Assembly: GCF_017104565.1 (NCBI RefSeq)
Contig: NZ_JAAGPD010000047.1
Span: forward strand, 26,983-90,982
DNA from: Paraburkholderia sp. Tr-20389
GTDB taxonomy: Bacteria; Pseudomonadota; Gammaproteobacteria; Burkholderiales; Burkholderiaceae
Length of the DNA stretch: 64,000 bases
Direction of reading: 5' to 3'
In this document: piece by piece, positions 9,045 through 17,024 of the stretch
Position numbering within the stretch: the first letter of the stretch is position 1
Layout: each line of letters opens with the position of its first letter
Position numbers and translations under genes: made by a program
The notes under the pieces: model-generated
What the model was told of the DNA's origin: nothing
The model's database searches: none
What the model saw: only the letters and a program-made list of their open reading frames with translations

Positions 9045-10241
9045 TCAGCCCGACAGCGCGAACGCGATGCCCTTCTTAAAAGGCGTGAAGTGCTCCGCCG
9101 CGTGCAGCAAGATCGAACGCGCCATGCGGGCGGGCGGCGAGCAGTTCGTATAGATGTCGGTGACCAGCCGGGTCATCAGATAGAGCGGGCGAGTGGCGCG
9201 ACGGTGACGCGCTTCGTAGCGCTGGAGCACGGCCTCGCGCGCGATGTCCTGCCCGTTGCGATGCGCCGCCAGGATCTCGCCCGATAAGGCCTCGACGCCC
9301 ATCAGCCCGAAGTTGAAGCCGTGCGCCGTGACAGGATGCATGCCGACGGCCGCATCGCCGACGGTCGCGAAGCGTCTCGCCACGAAGCGCCTCGGGTAGA
9401 CGGAAACGAGCGGATAGACGTGGCGCGTGCTCGCCAGATGCATGCTGCCCAGCCGCCGTTCGAACCGGCGCTCGATGTTGCGGCTGAATTCGTCCGGCGC
9501 CATGTTCGCGAGCGCATCGGCTTCCCGGCCCGGCAACGTCACGACGATCGACGACCGATGCGCGCCCGTGTCCGGCTCCGCATTCATCGGCAGCACGGCC
9601 AGTGTCTGGCCGAAGCCGAACCATTCCCATGCGACGTGATGATGGGGCTCGCTGTGCGTCATGCGGCAAACCAGCATCGATTTGCCGTGATCGTGCATGT
9701 TGGCCGGGATGCCCATCTGGCGGCGGGTGGCGGAGAAACGGCTGTCGGCGGCCACGACCAGACGCGAAACCACGCTGTTGCCGCTCTCCAGTGTCACGCG
9801 TCCGGACGTCGACCCGGTTTTCACGCCGCTGACTTTCTCCGCCGCCATCACCGTGATGTCGCCGTTATCGGCCATGCTCCGCTGCACGGACCTCCATGCG
9901 GCCTGCCGGATCAGATGATTGGGCACCAGCCAGCCCAGTTCGGCATGAATGCCCAGCGAGTGACCGATCTCGAGCGCCTCGGGCGATGAACCGTTGAAAA
10001 TCTTCGCATCGCGGAGTTGCGACTGCGCGTCCTCGCCGATGATCTGCCACAGGCTGAGCCGCTTCATGATCGCGACGGACTTGTGCGACAGCGCGATTTC
10101 GCGCCCGTCGAAGGCCGGGGTTTCGAGTTCGCGCAGCGGCTGCTGATCGATCACGACGATCTTGAGGCCGCGGCCGCTCAGCGACCGCGCAAGGCACAAG
10201 CCGGCGGGGCCGGCTCCGACGATAGTGACGTCTGTTTCCAT
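9045..10241 (-). CDS. ubiM: UbiH/UbiM-family FAD-dependent ubiquinone hydroxylase
   Basis: 398 residues. The N-terminal FAD fold is TIVGAGPAGLCLARSL; the second FAD motif DGREIALSHKSV is characteristic of the UbiH/UbiF/Coq6 group, and the third (FATVGDAAVGMHPVTAHGFN) matches the GD...H..P..G.G.N motif. This family hydroxylates the ubiquinone ring using O2. The C-terminal layout looks most like UbiM, but choosing UbiM over another UbiH-type enzyme is inference. It is the last gene of the nitrate respiration block, 57 bases after a MarR gene, which would fit adjusting the quinone pool. The start at 10241 (METDVTIVGAG) lacks a strong ribosome site but is required by the FAD motif position. Confidence 0.6.
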   Translation of the reverse strand: METDVTIVGAGPAGLCLARSLSGRGLKIVVIDQQPLRELETPAFDGREIALSHKSVAIMKRLSLWQIIGEDAQSQLRDAKIFNGSSPEALEIGHSLGIHAELGWLVPNHLIRQAAWRSVQRSMADNGDITVMAAEKVSGVKTGSTSGRVTLESGNSVVSRLVVAADSRFSATRRQMGIPANMHDHGKSMLVCRMTHSEPHHHVAWEWFGFGQTLAVLPMNAEPDTGAHRSSIVVTLPGREADALANMAPDEFSRNIERRFERRLGSMHLASTRHVYPLVSVYPRRFVARRFATVGDAAVGMHPVTAHGFNFGLMGVEALSGEILAAHRNGQDIAREAVLQRYEARHRRATRPLYLMTRLVTDIYTNCSPPARMARSILLHAAEHFTPFKKGIAFALSG

Positions 10242-10298
10242 GTTTCGATGATGGTGTGAACAATCACGGCATGCGCATCGGCACGCCGGCACGGTTGT

Positions 10299-10727
10299 CT
10301 ATTGCGGGGGAATCGATATCGCCGGCAGCAACGCCAGATAGCAGCGCTCCAGCGCTCGCAATTCGGCTCGATGCGTTTGCGCGAGGGTCGACAGCACCTC
10401 GTTGCCCGTCCGCAGCAGATGGACTTCGACCTTGCGACGGTCTTCGTCGTTGGTCTGTCGCCGCACCAGCCCCAGCGCCTCGCAGCGCGACACGAGCGCG
10501 ACGGTTGCGTGATGACGCGCCTGCAGCCGCTCGGCAAGTTCGCCGACGGTCGCCCAGTTGCGCCCCGGAAACCCTTTCAGATGCAATAGCAACTGATACT
10601 GAAGCGCCGAGATGCCTTCGTTGCGTGCGGCCTGTTCGGAGAAGCGCTCGAAGCATCGCAGCCGGTATCTGAATTCGGACAGCCGCTCGAAATCGGTTTT
10701 CGCCAGTTCGCGTATGCGTTCGTTCAC
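10299..10727 (-). CDS. MarR-family transcriptional regulator
   Basis: 142 residues. The start is a GTG at 10727 (VNERIRELAKTDFERL) with AAGG upstream, 23 bases after narL. The winged helix shows as WATVGELAERLQARHHATVALVSRCEALGLVRRQTNDEDRRKVEVHL, given here to show the recognition helix and the DxRxxxV wing typical of MarR proteins. No ligand can be guessed. Position between narL and the ubiquinone hydroxylase gene suggests that it controls the latter. Confidence 0.85.
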   Translation of the reverse strand: MNERIRELAKTDFERLSEFRYRLRCFERFSEQAARNEGISALQYQLLLHLKGFPGRNWATVGELAERLQARHHATVALVSRCEALGLVRRQTNDEDRRKVEVHLLRTGNEVLSTLAQTHRAELRALERCYLALLPAISIPPQ

Positions 10728-10750
10728 GCCGGATACCTTCGATGCACGTC

Positions 10751-11428
10751 TTAAGTCTTCTGAACACGGTCGGTCGTGCCGGCGTGCGGCTCGCGTTCCA
10801 TCGCGTAGATGGCAACCTGCACGCGGCTCGTGAGCTTCAGTTTGCGCAGGATGTTGCGCACATGGATCTTCACCGTGCTTTCGGCGAGATCGAGCGTGCG
10901 TGCAATGTCCTTGTTGCTGGCGCCGCGCGCGAGTTCGCTCATGATGTCGCGCTCGCGCATCGTCAGCGACTCCGCTGTGTCGTCGTTGCGCACGGGAGCG
11001 GGCGGCGGGCGCCGCATCTGCGCGACGAGCTTCGCGGTCATATCGTCGGCGATCACAGGCTGGCCGGCAGCCGCCTTGCGGATAGCAGCCGCCAGCACGT
11101 CTGCCTCGATGTTCTTCAGCAGATAACCGCACGCGCCGTCGCGCATCGCGATAGTCAACTCTTCCACCTCTTCGGATACCGTGAGCATGACGATGGCCGT
11201 ATCCGGCAGATCCTGCACGAGCAACTGCAAGGTTTCGAGCCCCGACAAGCCCGGCATGTTCAGATCGAGCAGGATCACGTCGGGCCGGTACTGCTTCGCG
11301 CGCTTGATGCCTTCGACGCCGTCGGGTGCTTCCCCTACCACCTCGAAGTCGGGCTGCCGCTGGAGCAGTGCATGCACGCCGGAACGAAACAGCGTGTGGT
11401 CGTCGATCAACAGAATGCGGATGGTCAT
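10751..11428 (-). CDS. narL: nitrate/nitrite response regulator NarL
   Basis: 225 residues: a receiver domain (phosphoacceptor D55 in VILLDLNMPG, acidic pocket DDH at 9-11) and a C-terminal LuxR-type helix-turn-helix (about 150-215; LTMRERDIMSELARGASNKDIA). It follows narX by 31 bases on the same strand. NarL-P binds heptamer sites to activate nitrate reductase and repress other anaerobic genes; two 7-2-7-like sites are noted at 20908 and 23711 in this window. NarP cannot be excluded on sequence, but pairing with narX in a narGHJI locus favours NarL. Confidence 0.92.
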   Translation of the reverse strand: MTIRILLIDDHTLFRSGVHALLQRQPDFEVVGEAPDGVEGIKRAKQYRPDVILLDLNMPGLSGLETLQLLVQDLPDTAIVMLTVSEEVEELTIAMRDGACGYLLKNIEADVLAAAIRKAAAGQPVIADDMTAKLVAQMRRPPPAPVRNDDTAESLTMRERDIMSELARGASNKDIARTLDLAESTVKIHVRNILRKLKLTSRVQVAIYAMEREPHAGTTDRVQKT

Positions 11429-11459
11429 GGAGGTCTCAGCAGAAAGGGTCGATGTCCTG

Positions 11460-13424
11460 TCAGGCTGTCTGCCGCGCTTTCTCGGGCACCAGCAGTTCGA
11501 CGCGCGCGCCATGCCCCCGCGAGCCATCCAGACGCAAGGTCGCATCGATCCGCGCGGCCCGCTCGCGCATGATGTGAAAGCCGACATGCGACTCACCATC
11601 GGCGTCGATATCGTCGAGGACATAGCCCTCGCCGTCGTCTTCGACGAGCAGCCGGAAGGCCCGCGCATTGACGATCAGAACGCGCACGTGTTGCGCCTGC
11701 GCGTGCTTGCGAATGTTCGACAGCGCTTCCTGCAGGATGAACAGGACTTGCAGTTGCTGGTCGGGCGCCAATGGTGCGCCGCCGTCCTCGCGGTAGTCGA
11801 GCGTCACGGGAATGCCCGCCTGCGTGCGAAAGCGTGCCACGGTGTCGTCGACGGCGCGCCTCAGTTCGCCCTCGCCGAGCCGGGTGCGGAAGTTCGACAG
11901 CAGTTCGCGGACGTCGTCGTAGCTCTCGCCGACGCCGCCCTCCAGCAGCGGCACGATCTCGTCGATCTCGGCGAGATTGCCTTCGCTCGCGGCGAGCTTG
12001 AGGAGATGCACCTGCATCTTGAGGAAGTTGAGCGTCTGCGCGATGCTGTCGTGCAATCCCTGCGCAACCAGATTGCGCTCCTCGGAAACAGCGAGTTGTC
12101 TTGCCAGTGCGGCGAGCCGCCGGTTGTTCAGCGCGGTGCCGAGGTGTTTGCCGAGCGTTTCCAGCAGTTTGACTTCCGAAGGCGGCGTCGGCCGGTCGCG
12201 GCGGAAATGCAGCGAGAACGACCCGAGCACCTCTCCCTGCGACGTGATCCCGAACGCGGCCACCTCCACGAAACCCGCGCGCACGCAGTGACCCTGCACC
12301 GCGTCGAAAGCCGCCGATCGATCCGTCATGTTCCGCACGATCGACACACCCCGGCTGGCCGCTTCCCCGCAGATGCAGTGCTCGGCGGGCATGCACCGCT
12401 CGTCGCGAACGAGATTGGCGGGAAGTCCCTCTGACACGACCAGGTGAAGATTGCGGTCATCGGGCGCGGTCAGCCGGACCGTTCCGCCGTCTGCTTCGAA
12501 CTGGTAGATCAGGCGCGTGAGAAAACCCCGGCACAACGCGTCGACCTCGTCGGGCCGGTTCAGGAAGGCGGCCATCTCGTACAGCATGCCCAGCTCGCGG
12601 TTCTGCGCAGCAAGCTCCGCCGTCTTCGCATCGACCCGTTGCGCCAGTTCGCGGTAGAGCGCCTGCAACTCGGCCGCCATGCGGTTGAAGCCGGCGGCGA
12701 GGTGACCGAATTCATCGCGCGTGTCGACGGGCAGACGGGCGTCGAACTGCCGCGCCTCGATACGCCAGAGTCCTTCCTGCAGACGCTGCACGGGCACCAC
12801 GAACCACAGATACAGCATGTAGACGATCGCCACCGTGCCGATGCACGACAGCGCCGCCACCGCCAGTTGCGACAGCCGCAGCCACGCCGTCTTGCGTGCA
12901 TTCTCCTGTTCGATCAGGCTGACGAGCGCATCGGCGGCCGTGACGAACTGCGTCAGTTGACCGAGGTAGACGGAAGGTGTCGTGGATGCCGCTTGCAGAT
13001 CCTGCTGCACGGCAGGCTTGAGCTGATTTTGCCAGGTCGTTTCGACGATCCGGAACTGACGGCGGATCTGCGGGTCGTCGGGCAGGAACAGCGGCCGTGC
13101 GGGATCGCCTTCGCGCAGACGCGCGAGCGTGCCGTCGAGCTGGCCCATCTGCGCGCGCAACGACGACGCATGTCCGGCGCGCGTTTCGAACAGCGAGATG
13201 GCGATGGCATTGGCGCGCATGCGCAGACTGCCCGCGTCGTTGATGGCGGCGCCCGCGCCTTCCAGTTGCCACGACAGCCACAAGGTCCCGCCGATCATGC
13301 TCAGCACCAGCGCGAGCGCCACCGCCGACAGCACCACGATGCGCGTCGCGAGACGCTGGCCAGGCGATGGCTCGGGCGGCGCGTCAGGCGAAGGATCGGC
13401 GGAGCCGGCGGGTATGGCAGACAT
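11460..13424 (-). CDS. narX: nitrate/nitrite sensor histidine kinase NarX
   Basis: 654 residues. Transmembrane segments at about 28-52 and 185-210 flank a periplasmic four-helix sensor with a P-box-like segment (INDAGSLRMRANAIA, residues 61-75), which in E. coli NarX binds nitrate. A HAMP domain (~205-260), a GAF-like cysteine-containing central domain (~285-430, with C344, C350, C352) and a HisKA_3 kinase follow. The phosphoacceptor is H458 in QGLHDSIAQTLNF, and the ATPase has DDGEGY. It donates phosphate to NarL. It begins 15 bases after mobB, so it belongs to the nar operon rather than being divergent as in E. coli. Confidence 0.93.
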   Translation of the reverse strand: MSAIPAGSADPSPDAPPEPSPGQRLATRIVVLSAVALALVLSMIGGTLWLSWQLEGAGAAINDAGSLRMRANAIAISLFETRAGHASSLRAQMGQLDGTLARLREGDPARPLFLPDDPQIRRQFRIVETTWQNQLKPAVQQDLQAASTTPSVYLGQLTQFVTAADALVSLIEQENARKTAWLRLSQLAVAALSCIGTVAIVYMLYLWFVVPVQRLQEGLWRIEARQFDARLPVDTRDEFGHLAAGFNRMAAELQALYRELAQRVDAKTAELAAQNRELGMLYEMAAFLNRPDEVDALCRGFLTRLIYQFEADGGTVRLTAPDDRNLHLVVSEGLPANLVRDERCMPAEHCICGEAASRGVSIVRNMTDRSAAFDAVQGHCVRAGFVEVAAFGITSQGEVLGSFSLHFRRDRPTPPSEVKLLETLGKHLGTALNNRRLAALARQLAVSEERNLVAQGLHDSIAQTLNFLKMQVHLLKLAASEGNLAEIDEIVPLLEGGVGESYDDVRELLSNFRTRLGEGELRRAVDDTVARFRTQAGIPVTLDYREDGGAPLAPDQQLQVLFILQEALSNIRKHAQAQHVRVLIVNARAFRLLVEDDGEGYVLDDIDADGESHVGFHIMRERAARIDATLRLDGSRGHGARVELLVPEKARQTA

Positions 13425-13439
13425 TCGGAGGACATCGTG

Positions 13440-13979
13440 TCAGGACAGGATGACGCGATTGTCCGCCGTCTGATGTGTGTCCGTATTGACGCCAAGCATC
13501 CTGCAGATAAACTCCGCCACCCGTGCCGGATCGTTCAACGGCAGATTGCAGGCGGTTGCCTCGTAGGGCGAATCCGACGCCACCGCAATGATGCTCGATT
13601 GCGTCAGGCAGAGCGGCTGGCCGCCCGTCGAAGGACGCACGACTTCGAGTCTCGGCATGTCGACCTGCGTGAAACCTTCCACCAGCGTGAGGTCGGCGGG
13701 CGAGAGCCTTGCGATCAGCGCGTCGAGCGAGGGTTCCGCCGCGTCGCGCAGTTCGCGCACGATCGCGTAGCGCGCCGGCGACGCGATCAGCACTTCGCCC
13801 GCGCCCGCCGCGCGAAACCGGGCGCTATCCTTGCGCGGCGGCTCGAGTTCGACAGGATGATGACTGTGTTTGACGACGTTGACGGTCAGCCCGCGCGCCG
13901 TGAACCACGGCAGCATGGCCTCGATCAAGGTCGTCTTGCCCTGCCCCGAGCGGCCGGCGATTCCAAACAGACGCGTCAT
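13440..13979 (-). CDS. mobB: molybdopterin-guanine dinucleotide biosynthesis adaptor MobB
   Basis: 179 residues starting at 13979 (MTRLFGIAGRSGQGKTTLIE), with a P-loop GRSGQGKTT at 9-17, the VVKHSHH segment and the DLTLVEGF motif that are typical of MobB. MobB is a GTP-binding partner in attaching GMP to molybdopterin, making the bis-MGD cofactor that NarG needs. It lies between narI and narX, so it would be made together with the enzyme that uses the cofactor. The upstream open frame (to 14057) has no ribosome site and is not family-like. Confidence 0.92.
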   Translation of the reverse strand: MTRLFGIAGRSGQGKTTLIEAMLPWFTARGLTVNVVKHSHHPVELEPPRKDSARFRAAGAGEVLIASPARYAIVRELRDAAEPSLDALIARLSPADLTLVEGFTQVDMPRLEVVRPSTGGQPLCLTQSSIIAVASDSPYEATACNLPLNDPARVAEFICRMLGVNTDTHQTADNRVILS

Positions 13980-14084
13980 TGCACCGATTCTCCTCAAAAA
14001 GTCCGGGCGGCCCATGCCGCCCGGCAAACCCGGGCCGCCGACAGCCGGCCCGTTCATCGATCATCGTCGACCATCATCGGTCCG

Positions 14085-14768
14085 TCAGCGGCTGCGCACG
14101 AGTTGCCACGCGCGCGTCAGATACGTGAGCGACGCGAATCCGCTCCAGATATGCACGAGACGCGTGAACGGGAAAATCACGAACAGCGTCATGCCCATGA
14201 ACAGATGGAAGCGGAAGATCAGCGGCGCCTCGCTCACGTAGCTCGCCGCATCGCCGCGGAACGTGACCAGATGCTGTGCCCAGGTCATGAGCCGCACCAT
14301 CATCGCGCCGTCCATGTGACCGGCCGACTCGCCGATCGTCGAAAGACCGAGCAGCAGCGTGATGAGAATCCACACCAGCAGGATCTTGTCGCCCGTCTTC
14401 GTGACGGCGGACAGCCGTGCGTTCGTGAGCCGACGATGCAGCAGGATGGCCAGACCCGCGAGACAGATCGTCCCCATCACGCCGCCTGCCGCCATCGCGA
14501 CAGCCTGCTTTACGCTATGCGGCACGCCGAGCCAGTCCCACACGGCGACGGGCGTCAGCAGGCCGAACAGGTGACCGAAGAACAACCCGAGTATGCCGAC
14601 GTGGAAGAGGATATTGCCAAGCCGCAAATTGCCGCGGTGAATCAGCTGCGTGCTGTCGGCCTTCCAGCTGTACTGCTCGCGCTCGAAGCGCGCCAGGCTG
14701 CCGAACAGGAAAATGGCGGCGGCGATATACGGATAGATGCCAAACAGAAACTGATTGAACGTATTCAT
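14085..14768 (-). CDS. narI: respiratory nitrate reductase gamma subunit NarI
   Basis: 227 residues with five hydrophobic segments, the standard cytochrome b subunit that anchors NarGH and takes electrons from quinol. Heme-ligand-type histidines sit in LFHVGILGLFFGHLFG and in the C-terminal FRFHLFMGM/RLVHIWSG segments. The ATG at 14768 starts 1 base beyond the narJ stop (14770), so translation is coupled. Confidence 0.95.
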   Translation of the reverse strand: MNTFNQFLFGIYPYIAAAIFLFGSLARFEREQYSWKADSTQLIHRGNLRLGNILFHVGILGLFFGHLFGLLTPVAVWDWLGVPHSVKQAVAMAAGGVMGTICLAGLAILLHRRLTNARLSAVTKTGDKILLVWILITLLLGLSTIGESAGHMDGAMMVRLMTWAQHLVTFRGDAASYVSEAPLIFRFHLFMGMTLFVIFPFTRLVHIWSGFASLTYLTRAWQLVRSR

Positions 14769-14769
14769 C

Positions 14770-15474
14770 TCACGCCCCTCTGCTCAGATGCGCGGGCGGC
14801 ATGTCCCGAGGCGTCGCCGTCCCGCGCGGGTGAAAGCGGATGGTCTGGGTCGCGGAAGGCGTGAGCAGCGGCTCGACGCCATCGGGTCCGACACCGAACA
14901 CTTCGAGCGCCTCGTCCATGTCGCTGACGGGCGGCTTCATCAGCGGTTGCGGCTGCACCCGCGAGAGCTGGCGCAGCACCGCGAAGATGCCCGCATACGG
15001 ACTCTCGGCGCGCGCGAGCCGCTCGCCCACCGCCGCGAGCACATGAATCGCCTCGTCGAGCAGCGCCTGCGCCTGGTCCGCGTCGAGCAGGCCCAGCACT
15101 TCGAGGAAGAGCGGCACGTAGTCGGGCAGTTCGTTCGCCGCGACGTCGAACCCGTGGCTGCGGTACTCGTCGAGCAGATCCACCATCGCCTGACCGCGTT
15201 CGCGGCTTTCGCCGTGCACGTGCTCGAACAGATGCAGCGAATGCGACCGGTTGCGGTCGAAGGTCGCCACATAGCATTCCTGCGACTCGATCAGTGAGTG
15301 GCCGCTCAGCGCCGCGAGGACGGGCGTCAGTTCGCGGCGTGCGTCGGGCCATGCCGCGAGCGCCGACTCGATGTCCGGCAACGCGTCGATCAATTCCTGC
15401 TGCGGATAATCGAGCAGAGCGGAAAGAATGGCATAAGGCGTCATGGCACGCTCCGTGGGTCGATGGGTCGTCAT
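14770..15474 (-). CDS. narJ: nitrate reductase molybdenum cofactor assembly chaperone NarJ
   Basis: About 234 residues. The body (ILSALLDYPQQELIDALPDIE, then HSLHLFEHVHGESRERGQAM and NELPDYVPLFLEVL) is characteristic of the TorD/NarJ chaperone fold that binds apo-NarG and guides bis-MGD insertion. The start at 15474 gives an ATGA overlap with the narH stop and has AGGAG 7 bases upstream. A second in-frame ATG at 15444 (MTPYAIL, GGAG upstream) is also plausible and would match the shorter family N-terminus. Confidence 0.93.
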   Translation of the reverse strand: MTTHRPTERAMTPYAILSALLDYPQQELIDALPDIESALAAWPDARRELTPVLAALSGHSLIESQECYVATFDRNRSHSLHLFEHVHGESRERGQAMVDLLDEYRSHGFDVAANELPDYVPLFLEVLGLLDADQAQALLDEAIHVLAAVGERLARAESPYAGIFAVLRQLSRVQPQPLMKPPVSDMDEALEVFGVGPDGVEPLLTPSATQTIRFHPRGTATPRDMPPAHLSRGA

Positions 15475-17024
15475 CCGTTCACTCCTGCTTTCTTGCGCGA
15501 TTTCGGCATCGCCGCGTACACGACGCTGCCCTCGGCACGCTTGCCGAACAGCGAGCCGTCCGACACCCCGCCCGAGCATCCGTTGCCGAACGAAAAGCCG
15601 CAACTGCCCTTGTCGTTGAAGCTGTCCTCGACCATTTCCTTGTGCGACGACGGCACGACGAAACGGTCCTCGTAGTTCGCGAGCGCCATGATCCTGTACA
15701 TGTCCTCGATCTGCGCGGCGCTCAAGCCTGCGCTCGCGAGCAGCGCATCGTCGGCCACGCCGTGCACTGTTTGCGCCCGCTTGTATGCGCGCATCGTCAG
15801 CATGCGGCTCAGCGCCGACACGATGGGCGCTTCGTCGCCCGCCGTGAGCAGGTTCGCGAGATAGCGCACGGGGATGCGCAGGCTCTGCACGTCGGGAATC
15901 ACGCCGTTCATGCCCACATGGCCCGCGTCCGCTGCCGACTGGATGGGCGAAAGCGGCGGCACATACCACACCATCGGCAGCGTCCGGTATTCAGGATGCA
16001 GCGGGAACGCGATCTTCCACTCGCAGGCCATCCGGTAGACAGGCGAGCGCACGGCTGCGTCCAGCCAGCTCTGCGCGATCCCCTGGCGCAGCGCCTCGGC
16101 CTGCACGGCGGGATCGGACGGATCGAGAAACACGTCCAGTTGCGCCTGATACAGATCCGTCTTCTGTTCGACGGATGCCGCCTCGCCGATGCGGTCAGCG
16201 TCGTAGAGCATCACACCGAGATAGCGGATGCGTCCCACGCAGGTTTCCGAGCACACGGTGGGCTGGCCCGCCTCGATACGCGGATAACAGAAGATGCACT
16301 TCTCCGCCTTGCCGCTTTGCCAGTTGAAGTACATCTTCTTGTACGGGCAGCCGGAGATGCACATGCGCCAGCCGCGGCACTTGTCCTGATCGACGAGCAC
16401 GATGCCGTCGTCCTCGCGCTTGTAGACGGAGCCCGACGGACACGACGCGACGCACGCAGGGTTCAGGCAGTGCTCGCAAAGACGCGGCAGATACATCATG
16501 AAGGTGTTCTCGAAAGTCGAGTACATCTCCTTCTGCACGTTCTCGAACAGCTGGTCGCGGCTGCGTGACTCGAATTCGCCCCCGAGGTCGTCTTCCCAGT
16601 TCGGTCCCCAGTGGATCTTGTCCATCTTCTTGCCGGTGATGACCGACACGGGCCGCGCCGTCGGCGGTGTCTGCGACAGCGGCGCCTTCTGCAGATGCTC
16701 GTAGTCGAACGTGAACGGCTCGTAGTAATCGTCGATGGCGGGCAGGTTCGGGTTCGCGAAGAGATTCGCGAGCACCTTCAGCTTCGGCCCCTGGCGCGGC
16801 TCGATGCGTCCGTTCGGATTGCGCACCCAGCCGCCCTGCCATTTCTCCTGGTTCTCCCATTCCTTCGGATAGCCGATGCCCGGCTTCGTCTCGACGTTGT
16901 TGAACCATGCGTACTCGACGCCGTCGCGCGACGTCCAGACGTTCTTGCACGTCACCGAACACGTATGGCAGCCGATGCACTTGTCCAGATTGAGGACCAT
17001 TGCCACCTGGGCGCGGATTTTCAT
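15471..17024 (-). CDS. narH: respiratory nitrate reductase beta subunit NarH
   Basis: 517 residues. Four iron-sulfur cysteine groups are visible: C16-x2-C19-x2-C22-x3-C26 (CIGCHTCSVTC), CEHCLNPACVASC, CRGWRMCISGC and CIFCYPRIEAGQPTVC...C. The tryptophan in CRGWRMC marks the site of the [3Fe-4S] cluster, as in E. coli NarH. The protein carries electrons from the NarI hemes to NarG. It overlaps narG and narJ by 4 bases each (ATGA). Confidence 0.96.
   Translation of the reverse strand: MKIRAQVAMVLNLDKCIGCHTCSVTCKNVWTSRDGVEYAWFNNVETKPGIGYPKEWENQEKWQGGWVRNPNGRIEPRQGPKLKVLANLFANPNLPAIDDYYEPFTFDYEHLQKAPLSQTPPTARPVSVITGKKMDKIHWGPNWEDDLGGEFESRSRDQLFENVQKEMYSTFENTFMMYLPRLCEHCLNPACVASCPSGSVYKREDDGIVLVDQDKCRGWRMCISGCPYKKMYFNWQSGKAEKCIFCYPRIEAGQPTVCSETCVGRIRYLGVMLYDADRIGEAASVEQKTDLYQAQLDVFLDPSDPAVQAEALRQGIAQSWLDAAVRSPVYRMACEWKIAFPLHPEYRTLPMVWYVPPLSPIQSAADAGHVGMNGVIPDVQSLRIPVRYLANLLTAGDEAPIVSALSRMLTMRAYKRAQTVHGVADDALLASAGLSAAQIEDMYRIMALANYEDRFVVPSSHKEMVEDSFNDKGSCGFSFGNGCSGGVSDGSLFGKRAEGSVVYAAMPKSRKKAGVNG

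Noticed and set aside
12444-14864. 806-codon plus-strand open frame across narX, mobB and narI
   Set aside because: Antisense to three conserved genes, with no recognisable domain and low-complexity Arg/His/Gln content.
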